A stretch of 39,100 bases of DNA, taken from positions 1 through 39,100 of the forward strand of contig WQYB01000018.1 of the NCBI GenBank assembly GCA_009781475.1. The letters run 5' to 3'. Source of the DNA: Treponema sp. (GTDB lineage Bacteria; Spirochaetota; Spirochaetia; Treponematales; Breznakiellaceae). Below the pieces are notes generated by a model. It was not told the DNA's origin and ran no database searches. It was given only the letters and a program-made list of their open reading frames with translations. Below are positions 24,703 through 32,303 of this stretch, one piece after another (the stretch's first letter is position 1; each line of letters begins with the position of its first letter). The translations under genes and the position numbers were made by a program.

Positions 24703-25359
24703 ATGGTTAAACTTGCTGCCTTTTTTGGAAACCCTGGTATTAAATATTCGCAGAATAGGCACAATGCCGGATGGCTCCTTGCGCAGTCGCTTCCATTTTA
24801 TCAATCTCTTTCCTGGCAGAAAAAATTTAAAGGTTTGTTTGCCGCGTATAATGATAATTATTTTTTAATGCCGCAGACTTTTATGAATCTTTCCGGTGAA
24901 GCTGTTTTTGCGGCAGCTTCATTTTATAAAATTAAAATGGAAGAAATTATCGTAGTTCATGATGAACTGGAACTGCCGCTTGGAACAATTTCTTTAAAAT
25001 TTGGCGGCGGTCTTGGCGGACATAACGGACTTCGTTCGATGCAAAAATGTTTTGGCAATGCTGATTGCTGGCGATTGCGTATCGGTATAGGGCGTCCGCC
25101 TGAAGGCGTGGTTTATGACTGGGTATTATCAGATTTTTCCAATACAGATCTTGAAGAACTTTATCCAGCACTTAATGCCGGCGTAAATTTATTACAGCAA
25201 ACTTTTACCTGCGATCCTGATACCTTACTTGACGAATGGAAAAAAAAGAAGATCTCCATACAAAATATAATTAATAATAATGATAATATTGTGGTTGAGG
25301 ATAATATTTCGAACAACGGCTCTGCGCCTCTGCGTCTTTGCGAGAATAAAAAGGACTAA
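24703..25359 (+). CDS. pth: Peptidyl-tRNA hydrolase
   Basis: Releases peptides from prematurely dropped peptidyl-tRNA, in the cytoplasm. 218 residues. FGNPGIKYSQNRHNAG contains catalytic His20; Asn62 (FMNLSG) and Asp87 (VHDELELP) match the known active-site residues. GGGLGGHNGLRSM is the conserved loop. The first two residues of the usual GLGNPG motif are altered (FFGNPG). The protein extends about 25 residues beyond the family's usual end, and that tail (GSAPLRLCENKKD) is encoded by a copy of the dispersed 26-base repeat, next to an Asn/Ile-rich stretch. mazG follows after five bases. Confidence 0.95.
   Translation: MVKLAAFFGNPGIKYSQNRHNAGWLLAQSLPFYQSLSWQKKFKGLFAAYNDNYFLMPQTFMNLSGEAVFAAASFYKIKMEEIIVVHDELELPLGTISLKFGGGLGGHNGLRSMQKCFGNADCWRLRIGIGRPPEGVVYDWVLSDFSNTDLEELYPALNAGVNLLQQTFTCDPDTLLDEWKKKKISIQNIINNNDNIVVEDNISNNGSAPLRLCENKKD
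25320..25345 (-). repeat. 26-base dispersed repeat, copy 1 (in the pth tail)
   Basis: Read on the minus strand: TCTCGCAAAGACGCAGAGGC then GCAGAG, three 8-base periods of the type GCARAGRC. It encodes the in-frame C-terminal tail of Pth on the opposite strand. Same family as 25926-25951, 34439-34464, 34718-34743 and 39007-39033. Confidence 0.8.
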
Positions 25360-25364
25360 ATTTT

Positions 25365-26198
25365 ATGACAACAAGCGATGCATTTAAAGCGTTATACGAC
25401 ACTGTAGCCAGACTGCGCGCTCCCGATGGCTGTGAATGGGACAGGGAGCAAACCCCGTCAACATTAAGAGGAGCGTTAATCGAAGAAACCTATGAATGCC
25501 TTGAAGCAATCGACAATAACGATCCTGCGCACATAAACGAAGAACTAGGCGATTTATATCTGCTTGCGACAATGATTAGTTTTATGCACGAAGAAGAAAA
25601 TAAGTTTTCAGTTGCAGATGTATTGACCAAAGTAAATGAAAAATTAATTCGCCGTCATCCTCATGTATTTGGCGATGTAAAGGTAAAAGATACAGCTGAA
25701 ATTCTTGATAATTGGGAAGCGATAAAAATTGAACAAGAAGGACGCAAACCCAAAGATTCACTGCTCGATGAAGTAAGCGCTGCGCTTCCGCCGATGGAGC
25801 GTTCGTTTAAACTTCAAAAAAAGGCGGCAAAGGTTGGTTTTGACTGGCAGGATACAGAAGGCGTAATTGAAAAAATCAAGGAAGAATTTGAAGAAGTAAA
25901 AATAGCAATAAATTCGAAAAAGAGTTCACACGGAGGCACGGAGGCACAGAGTTTCAATAAATTATATAAATCTCTAGATCAAGCAATCGAAGAAGAGCTT
26001 GGTGACTTACTTTTTTCCGTAATCAATCTTTGCCGTTTTTTAAAGGTCGAACCTTCTGCGGCTCTGCGCCGTACCAACAGCAAGTTTATTGACCGTTTTA
26101 AATATGTAGAAAAGAAAATGAAAGAAGCAGGACACCAGATGAAAAAAGAAAATTTGTGTATAATGGAAAAATATTGGAACGAAGCAAAGGAGATATAA
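25365..26198 (+). CDS. mazG: Nucleoside triphosphate pyrophosphohydrolase MazG
   Basis: A Mg-dependent all-alpha NTP pyrophosphatase that clears (d)NTPs or (p)ppGpp-related nucleotides. 277 residues with two MazG repeats. The N-terminal one has EWDREQTPSTLRGALIEETY and EELGDLYLLA (ExxE..ExxD metal motifs). The C-terminal one has GFDWQDTEGVIEKIKEEFEE and EEELGDLLFSVINLCRFLKV, followed by ALRRTNSKFIDRF. Between the conserved halves of the second domain, residues 187-197 (SHGGTEAQSF) are encoded by a dispersed repeat copy and have no counterpart in the family. AAAGGA precedes the ATG. It lies between pth and pfkA in a tight operon. Confidence 0.94.
   Translation: MTTSDAFKALYDTVARLRAPDGCEWDREQTPSTLRGALIEETYECLEAIDNNDPAHINEELGDLYLLATMISFMHEEENKFSVADVLTKVNEKLIRRHPHVFGDVKVKDTAEILDNWEAIKIEQEGRKPKDSLLDEVSAALPPMERSFKLQKKAAKVGFDWQDTEGVIEKIKEEFEEVKIAINSKKSSHGGTEAQSFNKLYKSLDQAIEEELGDLLFSVINLCRFLKVEPSAALRRTNSKFIDRFKYVEKKMKEAGHQMKKENLCIMEKYWNEAKEI
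25926..25951 (+). repeat. 26-base dispersed repeat, copy 2 (inside mazG)
   Basis: TCACACGGAGGCACGGAGGC then ACAGAG; aligns base for base with copy 1 after purine changes. It is inserted in frame in a linker of the C-terminal MazG domain. Confidence 0.8.
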
Positions 26199-26199
26199 G

Positions 26200-27288
26200 A
26201 TGTCTGCGCTTAGTGTTACAAAGAGATTTGGTATTTTAACGGCAGGCGGCGATTGCCCGGGTTTAAATGCCGCTATTCGAGGCGTATGCCGCGCCGCTCA
26301 CGACCGTTATGGTATGGAAATAATCGGTATAGCCAAAGGTTTTAAAGGTCTTATCGAAGAAGATACAAAGGTGCTTCGCCCTGATGATTTTTCCGGTATT
26401 TTAACAAGAGGCGGAACCATACTTGGCTCAAGCAGGGAAAAACCTTTTGGACCTACCGACAAGGATGAACCCGCCAGCGAAAAAGTTTCTGCGATTGTGG
26501 ATACATATTCAAAACTTAAACTTGATTGCCTTGTCGTAATCGGAGGTAACGGTACGAACACCACAGGATCAAAATTGTCACGCGAGGGCTTAAATATAAT
26601 CGGGCTTCCAAAAACAATCGATAACGACATTGTCGGAACCGACAGAACATTCGGCTTTCATTCAGCTTTGGCTATCGGTACTGAAGCGATAGATCGCCTT
26701 CATTCCACAGCGCAAAGTCACAGCCGTGTTATTGTTATCGAGCTTATGGGAAATAAAGCCGGCTGGCTTGCATTGTATGCAGGGATTGCAGGCGGAGGAG
26801 ACGTTATTTTGCTTCCTGAAATACCTTACGACATTCGTGTTATTGGTCAGCATCTGGAAAAACGTGCAAAATCAGGAAAAACTTTTTCTATCGTAGTTGT
26901 CGCCGAAGGAGCTATGTCAATTAAAGAAGCTGAAATGGATAAAAAGGACAGGAAAAAATACCGCAGCGAAAAGGGTCCTTCTGCCGCATATCGGGTTGCT
27001 AATGAAATAATCGAAGAAACAGGTATGGAAACGCGCGCTACCGTTTTAGGATATATGCAGCGCGGAGGTATTCCAAGTTCGTCAGATCGTGTTCTTGCAA
27101 CCTGTCTTGGCACTGCTGCTGTGGAACTTCTTGCCGCAGGAAAATACGGACGCATGGTAGCCCTTACCGGAAATGATATTACATCTGTCGATTTAAGCGT
27201 TCCCGAAGGAAAGGTAAAAAATGTTCCGTCTAATCATTATATGATCGATACTGCAAAAGCTGTCGGAACGTGCATTGGCTCCGATTAA
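26200..27288 (+). CDS. pfkA: 6-phosphofructokinase
   Basis: Phosphorylates fructose 6-phosphate, the committing step of glycolysis. 362 residues. TAGGDCPGLNAAIRGV is near 14-29; IGGNGT has Gly118 at the position that favours ATP over pyrophosphate; PKTIDND at 137-143 has Lys where bacterial ATP enzymes have Gly. The Gly/Lys combination is known in ATP-dependent trypanosomal-type enzymes, so ATP use is the better prediction, but GGNG (Asn for the usual Asp) makes it less certain. RFKTA-like regions such as IELMGNKAGWLALYAG and GYMQRGGIPSSSDR complete the family. AGGAGAT precedes the ATG, one base after mazG. The stop abuts the stop of the convergent small gene. Confidence 0.95.
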   Translation: MSALSVTKRFGILTAGGDCPGLNAAIRGVCRAAHDRYGMEIIGIAKGFKGLIEEDTKVLRPDDFSGILTRGGTILGSSREKPFGPTDKDEPASEKVSAIVDTYSKLKLDCLVVIGGNGTNTTGSKLSREGLNIIGLPKTIDNDIVGTDRTFGFHSALAIGTEAIDRLHSTAQSHSRVIVIELMGNKAGWLALYAGIAGGGDVILLPEIPYDIRVIGQHLEKRAKSGKTFSIVVVAEGAMSIKEAEMDKKDRKKYRSEKGPSAAYRVANEIIEETGMETRATVLGYMQRGGIPSSSDRVLATCLGTAAVELLAAGKYGRMVALTGNDITSVDLSVPEGKVKNVPSNHYMIDTAKAVGTCIGSD

Positions 27289-27498
27289 TTACTTCAACCC
27301 CTCTTTTAATACAAAACTGGGGCAATTTGCACCGGTCGCCTTATATACTTCTTGCGATGGCATATTTGAACATTTTATGGAAAAAATATCGCAAGCTCTT
27401 GGAAATGTCATATCCCACGTAACCCTGAAATAAGCGCATTTTAGGCAATTCGGAGGTCTTGCAGGGGTCTTTGCATTGCCTATTAATATATCTACCAT
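27289..27498 (-). CDS. Small cysteine-rich conserved protein
   Basis: 69 residues. NCLKCAYFRVTWDMTFPRAC, then IKCSNMPSQEVYKATGANCP: five cysteines in a C-x2-C ... C ... C ... C pattern with a Trp-Asp and FP(R/H)xC core. I recognise this as a small conserved bacterial family of unknown function that likely binds a metal, but cannot name it. Its TAA directly abuts the TAA of convergent pfkA with no gap (TAATTA at 27286-27291). The start ATG is at 27498, divergent from ftsK with a 48-base gap. Confidence 0.75.
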   Translation of the reverse strand: MVDILIGNAKTPARPPNCLKCAYFRVTWDMTFPRACDIFSIKCSNMPSQEVYKATGANCPSFVLKEGLK

Positions 27499-27546
27499 AA
27501 TACTTTATTTATTCTACCACAGATTTTGCCGAAAATATAATCAGAG

Positions 27547-29895
27547 GTGTATACATTGCAGTTTTTTCGAGATTTTGAACATAAATATTCAACTGATAGC
27601 TATTTTAAATTCCGTACCATATCTGTTTTACTGGCGGTTTTTTTCGGGCTTTCAAGTGTCTTTATAATATTTTCCATTTTTTCAACTCTTTTTCAATTAG
27701 GTTTTTTTCCTGTAGTACCAGGTATATTTTTAGTCCGTTCCTTTGGACTTCTTTCGCTTTTAGTTCCCGGATATTTTGCCTATGCCGCTTTTATTTTGGC
27801 AGATCCCCGCTGGAAGCCCGATAGAATTTTTTTCTTAAACGGTTTGATTCTTCCTTTCCTGACGCTGGCTGTTGGATTTGTTTTTATACGTGATTTTGAA
27901 AGCCGATCCTTGCAAAATGCTTTTTTAAATTTTACCGGAAAAACAGGATTTAGTTTATTTATTGTTACCATTACTGCGCTGGAAGTGCTTCTTATCCAGT
28001 TATTAAGAAATACGATTTTTTCCGCAGAGAAGAAAAATACTAAGCACCGTGCGAGTTTGCTTCCATCTCCGGATGTTCCTATTGAAGAAGAAGAAAACGA
28101 TATTCAGGAAAATCAACAGGAAAATCAAGATGATTCTTTCCAGGATGAATTACATTTAGAAAAACCGCTTTTTAAACGCCCCAGTCCTACTGTTTCATTT
28201 TTGGGGGTTATAAGCGATTCAGGTATAGTTAATGATGATATTGAGGTTGAAGAATTAAAAGCAGAACACGTGTCTTTGGATGATGTTTCGGATCTTGATG
28301 AACTAATAACCGTAGAATATGAAGAACAATATGAAGAGCAGAATCAAGTTGATATTGATGAAGAAGATGATGATGTTATACGCATGCTTGATGAAGCTGA
28401 AGCTGCCGCCGCCGCTCACGGAGAGCAGATTCGGAAAAAAGTTTCCTCGGCAGGAAGTTTTAAATATAAAAAATATAAAATCCCTGTTGATATATTAAAC
28501 GAATATCCTGACGGCGAATATTGGATAATCGATCAGGCTACAAAAGATGCAGCCATTGCTTTAAAACAAACTTTGGAAGAGTTTAAAATACAGGCAGAAG
28601 TTACAGGGATCAGAAAAGGACCTGTCATTACAATGTTCGAAATCCTGCCAGCCCCCGGAGTAAAACTTTCAAGGATTGTAGGTTTACAGGACAATATTGC
28701 TTTGCGCCTCGCTGCATCTTCTGTACGCATTGTAGCTCCCATCCCCGGAAAACACGCCGTCGGCATTGAAGTTCCAAATGCAAAACGTAACATTGTCTCC
28801 TTTAGAGAAATAATCGAAGGCGAGCTTGTACGATCAGACGGCAAGATGGGAATTCCAATTGTTATGGGAAAAGATATTACAGGAGAGGCGCAGACAGTTG
28901 ATCTTGTGCAGATGCCGCATCTTTTAATCGCAGGAGCTACAGGGTCTGGAAAATCTGTCTGTGTAAATTCGATAATACTTTCGATACTTTATCAGCTTCA
29001 TCCAAATGAATGCAGGCTTTTACTTATCGATCCAAAGATCGTAGAATTAAAGTTGTATAATGATATTCCGCATCTTTTAACACCCGTGATCACTGAATCT
29101 AAAAAAGCGTTTCAAGCTCTTCAATATTGTATTTACGAAATGGAACGCCGATATGCCTGTCTTGATAAAATGGGAGTGCGTGATATCCGCAGTTATAATA
29201 GGCGTGTTAAAGAAAAAAATATTATGCAGGAACAGCTGCCTTACATCGTTGTTATCATCGATGAGTTTGCAGACTTAATGACAACTACCGGCAAAGAACT
29301 TGAATCTACTGTTGCCCGTCTTGCAGCGATGAGCCGCGCTGTAGGTATTCATCTTGTACTTGCAACTCAGCGTCCTTCAATTGATGTTATAACAGGGCTT
29401 ATTAAAGCCAACATTCCAAGCCGCATCGCATTTATGGTTGCCAGTAAAACAGACAGCCGCATCATTATCGACATGGTAGGAGCTGAAAAACTTTTAGGCA
29501 AGGGTGATATGCTCTATGCAGGTGTAGTTGATCCGTTCCCGATTCGTATGCAGGGCGCTTTTATTTCCGAAGAAGAAGTTGAAGCCGTTGTTGAACATGT
29601 AAAAACTTTCGGTGAGCCCGATTATATCGACGATGAAATTTTCTTTGAAGACGAAGAAGAAGATTCAAGTATGTCGTTATTTTCTGACGGCGGCGATCCA
29701 TTATACGAAAAAGCTCTGGAAATTGTCATGCAGCAGGGTAAGGCAAGCGCAAGTTTTATTCAACGCAGATTAAAAATCGGTTTTAACCGTGCCGCCCGTC
29801 TTGTTGACGAAATGGAACATCACGGAGTGGTCGGTCCCGCTCACGGAAGTAAACCCAGAGAACTTTTACGAGGATCGGCGTTTAGTCATATTTAA
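27547..29895 (+). CDS. ftsK: DNA translocase FtsK/SpoIIIE
   Basis: Pumps chromosomal DNA through the division septum and aids dimer resolution. About 782 residues. N-terminal membrane segments lie at about residues 25-150. A long acidic linker (165-290, rich in Glu/Asp) follows. The motor (about 300-700) has HLLIAGATGSGKSVCVNS with Lys near 469, and Walker B YIVVIIDEFADLM. The C-terminal winged-helix gamma domain (KASASFIQRRLKIGFNRAAR) reads polar DNA sequences. The start is open: GTG 27547 follows TATAAT (27536-27541) by five bases as a leaderless start, while TTG 27556 has AGAGG eight bases upstream but that site would lie at the transcription start. Confidence 0.95.
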   Translation: MYTLQFFRDFEHKYSTDSYFKFRTISVLLAVFFGLSSVFIIFSIFSTLFQLGFFPVVPGIFLVRSFGLLSLLVPGYFAYAAFILADPRWKPDRIFFLNGLILPFLTLAVGFVFIRDFESRSLQNAFLNFTGKTGFSLFIVTITALEVLLIQLLRNTIFSAEKKNTKHRASLLPSPDVPIEEEENDIQENQQENQDDSFQDELHLEKPLFKRPSPTVSFLGVISDSGIVNDDIEVEELKAEHVSLDDVSDLDELITVEYEEQYEEQNQVDIDEEDDDVIRMLDEAEAAAAAHGEQIRKKVSSAGSFKYKKYKIPVDILNEYPDGEYWIIDQATKDAAIALKQTLEEFKIQAEVTGIRKGPVITMFEILPAPGVKLSRIVGLQDNIALRLAASSVRIVAPIPGKHAVGIEVPNAKRNIVSFREIIEGELVRSDGKMGIPIVMGKDITGEAQTVDLVQMPHLLIAGATGSGKSVCVNSIILSILYQLHPNECRLLLIDPKIVELKLYNDIPHLLTPVITESKKAFQALQYCIYEMERRYACLDKMGVRDIRSYNRRVKEKNIMQEQLPYIVVIIDEFADLMTTTGKELESTVARLAAMSRAVGIHLVLATQRPSIDVITGLIKANIPSRIAFMVASKTDSRIIIDMVGAEKLLGKGDMLYAGVVDPFPIRMQGAFISEEEVEAVVEHVKTFGEPDYIDDEIFFEDEEEDSSMSLFSDGGDPLYEKALEIVMQQGKASASFIQRRLKIGFNRAARLVDEMEHHGVVGPAHGSKPRELLRGSAFSHI

Positions 29896-29900
29896 AAGAC

Positions 29901-29929
29901 TTGTTGAATCTTAAAATATATCCTACTAT
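29901..29929 (+). promoter_or_regulatory. Promoter before moxR, predicted leaderless
   Basis: TTGTTG at 29901-29906, a 17-base spacer and TACTAT at 29924-29929. The predicted start is within one base of the ATG at 29935. There is no Shine-Dalgarno. The promoter lies in the 39-base gap after ftsK, so the envelope operon may be transcribed separately. Confidence 0.5.
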
Positions 29930-29934
29930 TAATC

Positions 29935-30969
29935 ATGGCTGCACAGGTAAAACAATCGATAGAACTGTTGATAAACAACATTAAAAATTTAATTTCGGTA
30001 GATTATAAAAAACTGGAATATATTATTGCCGCTCAAATTGCAGGGGGGCACGTTATACTTGCCGATTCGCACGGTGTCGGCAAAACTTCGCTTGCAAGAG
30101 CTCTGGCTGCGTCTATTAAATGGCGGCCTGAAGATTTGGCAACAGTTGGCGAGGCGGAAGATTCAAAGGGTTCAAGCCGTTCAAAAAAAGATAATGTTAA
30201 AATGGAAGGATTTAACCGTATCCAGTGTACAGTCGATCTTCTTCCTCAGGATATACTCGGGTTTAACCGTTTTATAGGACATTCGGGAGAAATGATTTTT
30301 AACAAAGGACCTGTGTTTGCTCACTTTGTTTTATGTGACGAAATTAACCTGCTTACGCCTAAAACGCAGGGAAGTTTTTTTCAGGTGATGGAAGAACAGA
30401 GCATCACAATTGAAGGTAAATTATACCAGTTAAAAGATCCGTTTTTTATTATCGCAACAATGAACCTTAAAGGTGTTCACCTGTTTCCGCTTCCAGTACC
30501 TCAGCTTGATCGTTTTATGATTCGTCTTTCGCTTGGTTATCCTTCTGCGGAAGATGAAACTAAAATTATTAATCAGCATGGAAAAATTGACGCATGGGAT
30601 AATTTTAAAAGTGTCATTGACAGCGCAGATTTAATCCGATGGAAAAAAATGGTAGACGATGTGCAGATGCATCCCGATGTAACAGCTTACCTTGTTAACT
30701 GTGTCAGGTTTACAAGAATACATCCCGACATTGAAACGCCTGCAAGCCCTCGCGCCGGTGTGCGGATATCAAGGCTCGCAAAATCGCTGGCTCTTTGCCG
30801 CGGTATGGATTATGTCCCCATCGATATAATAAAAGAAATATTTATTCCCGCGATGGCGCATCGTATAATTACCCGCGACCCTTCCATACCGCCGGAAGCG
30901 CCGCTTCAAAGTATTTTAAACTCAGCGCCTGTTGAACCTGCCGCTTTGGTGCTGAAGCAGGATAGATAA
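29935..30969 (+). CDS. MoxR-family AAA+ ATPase
   Basis: 344 residues. MoxR ATPases act as chaperones that assemble or activate partner complexes, usually encoded with a DUF58 protein, as here. The Walker A is ADSHGVGKTSL with Lys50; Walker B is FVLCDEIN; sensor 1 is IIATMN; LLPQDILGF and PVPQLDRFMIRLSLGYP are MoxR signatures. Residues 63-92 (RPEDLATVGEAEDSKGSSRS..) are an insertion between the Walker A helix and the RIQCTVDLLP strand, richer in Ser/Lys than the core and probably a surface loop. It is the first gene of the operon moxR-DUF58-transglutaminase-propeller-MFS. Its TAA overlaps the next ATG (TAATG). Confidence 0.93.
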   Translation: MAAQVKQSIELLINNIKNLISVDYKKLEYIIAAQIAGGHVILADSHGVGKTSLARALAASIKWRPEDLATVGEAEDSKGSSRSKKDNVKMEGFNRIQCTVDLLPQDILGFNRFIGHSGEMIFNKGPVFAHFVLCDEINLLTPKTQGSFFQVMEEQSITIEGKLYQLKDPFFIIATMNLKGVHLFPLPVPQLDRFMIRLSLGYPSAEDETKIINQHGKIDAWDNFKSVIDSADLIRWKKMVDDVQMHPDVTAYLVNCVRFTRIHPDIETPASPRAGVRISRLAKSLALCRGMDYVPIDIIKEIFIPAMAHRIITRDPSIPPEAPLQSILNSAPVEPAALVLKQDR

Positions 30970-32303
30970 TGGCTAAACGCGGAGCTTTTTTAACCCGCTT
31001 TAATCCAATCATTACACCGTTGGGTGCGGTTGTTCTTTTCATTTCTTTAATCATGCTGATACGCTCCCTTCTTTCGCGCAATTCATACGAAATTGTACTT
31101 TCATCTGCAGTTCTTCTTTTATTTCTTGTCATTGCTATTATTGGAATTTGGAAAACCAGTAAGTATAAATCTTTGGAAAGTAATTGGAAAACACCTTCTC
31201 CCATGACAGCAGGTAATGACGAACAAACGATTGTTACAGGTCTTAATGTATCTGTCCCTCTTTTTTTCAGGCTACATTACTTTTTACAGGGACATTTTTT
31301 CCCCAATGGCAAAGAATCAGGTTATAAAAACAGATGTATTGTATCACATGAAACTTCAGTTATACGAGGAGAAACATCGGCACAAATACCGCTGGAGTTT
31401 TTGATAGCGGGAGTTTTTCTGGGAGACGGTTTTTGCAGACTACGCGATATTTTCGGTTTTTTTTCTTTTTCATTCGGGAAGACACAACACAGAACTGTTA
31501 ATATAAGAAGCGCTCCCTGTTTTGGAAAGAAGACACAGATAAATGCGCAAACAGGAGCGGAAGACCGGCGAAATAAACCTGCGGCGGATATTGAACGTTA
31601 TTACATGAGAGAATATACACCGGGTGACCGGTATCGTGATATAAACTGGAAAAGCTCCGATAAAATTGATTCACTCATTACCCGAATATCTACAGATAAC
31701 CAGGAGAAAGTAAGCAGAATAGAAGTGCATTTTCGAAACTTTGCTTCTTTTAATTCTGACAATAAAAAAAAGGAGTATGTATCTTTGGAAGCTCTATGGC
31801 TTTTAGATCGAGCCAAAGCGCAGCTTACTTATTTTATAAGAAGTCTTTTGGAACAGAACTCAACATTTATATTTGATGTAAAAGCCGCAAACGGCAGTTG
31901 GGAAATTTCAAACACGGATGAACTTGAGATTTTTTTAGATGAACTTGCCGGTATTTCATTTTTGCCGCCGCAGTATGAAACTGCAATTAAACCGGGCGTT
32001 TCTGATTTATATGTTTTTTCAACTGCATGTGATAAAACATTACCCATTTTTATTACCGCATGTAATCCAAGACCTGTAACACTTTTTATTGTTCAGCCGT
32101 TTGAAATCAGCGGTAAAGCGGAAATGCAAACCCTTTATCTTTCTGATTTTGAACAAGCAGGTTTAACTGTTCCGGCTCGCTGGTTTAATTATGGTAAAAT
32201 AAAACCGTTGGGTGTTCAGGCGAACAAGGTAGAAACATTTTACGCCAATGTAAAATCTGTACATGGCATTAAGAAAAGGAGGCAAAGTGAAAAAGTCAAT
32301 TAA
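30969..32303 (+). CDS. DUF58 domain protein
   Basis: 444 residues. Two membrane segments at the N-terminus (GAVVLFISLIMLIRSLL and VLLLFLVIAIIGIW) anchor it. The DUF58 signature EYTPGDRYRDINWKSSDK is at about 215-232. The domain is related to von Willebrand-type folds and is the usual partner of MoxR ATPases; the biochemical role is unknown. The translation start overlaps the moxR stop by one base, and its 3' end overlaps the next gene by 17 bases, so the three proteins are likely made in fixed ratio. Confidence 0.9.
   Translation: MAKRGAFLTRFNPIITPLGAVVLFISLIMLIRSLLSRNSYEIVLSSAVLLLFLVIAIIGIWKTSKYKSLESNWKTPSPMTAGNDEQTIVTGLNVSVPLFFRLHYFLQGHFFPNGKESGYKNRCIVSHETSVIRGETSAQIPLEFLIAGVFLGDGFCRLRDIFGFFSFSFGKTQHRTVNIRSAPCFGKKTQINAQTGAEDRRNKPAADIERYYMREYTPGDRYRDINWKSSDKIDSLITRISTDNQEKVSRIEVHFRNFASFNSDNKKKEYVSLEALWLLDRAKAQLTYFIRSLLEQNSTFIFDVKAANGSWEISNTDELEIFLDELAGISFLPPQYETAIKPGVSDLYVFSTACDKTLPIFITACNPRPVTLFIVQPFEISGKAEMQTLYLSDFEQAGLTVPARWFNYGKIKPLGVQANKVETFYANVKSVHGIKKRRQSEKVN

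Noticed and set aside
26054-26072. Another copy of the dispersed repeat at the end of mazG (GCGGCTCTGCGCC)
   Set aside because: Only a partial match, and the encoded residues (SAALRRTN) belong to the conserved MazG C-terminus.
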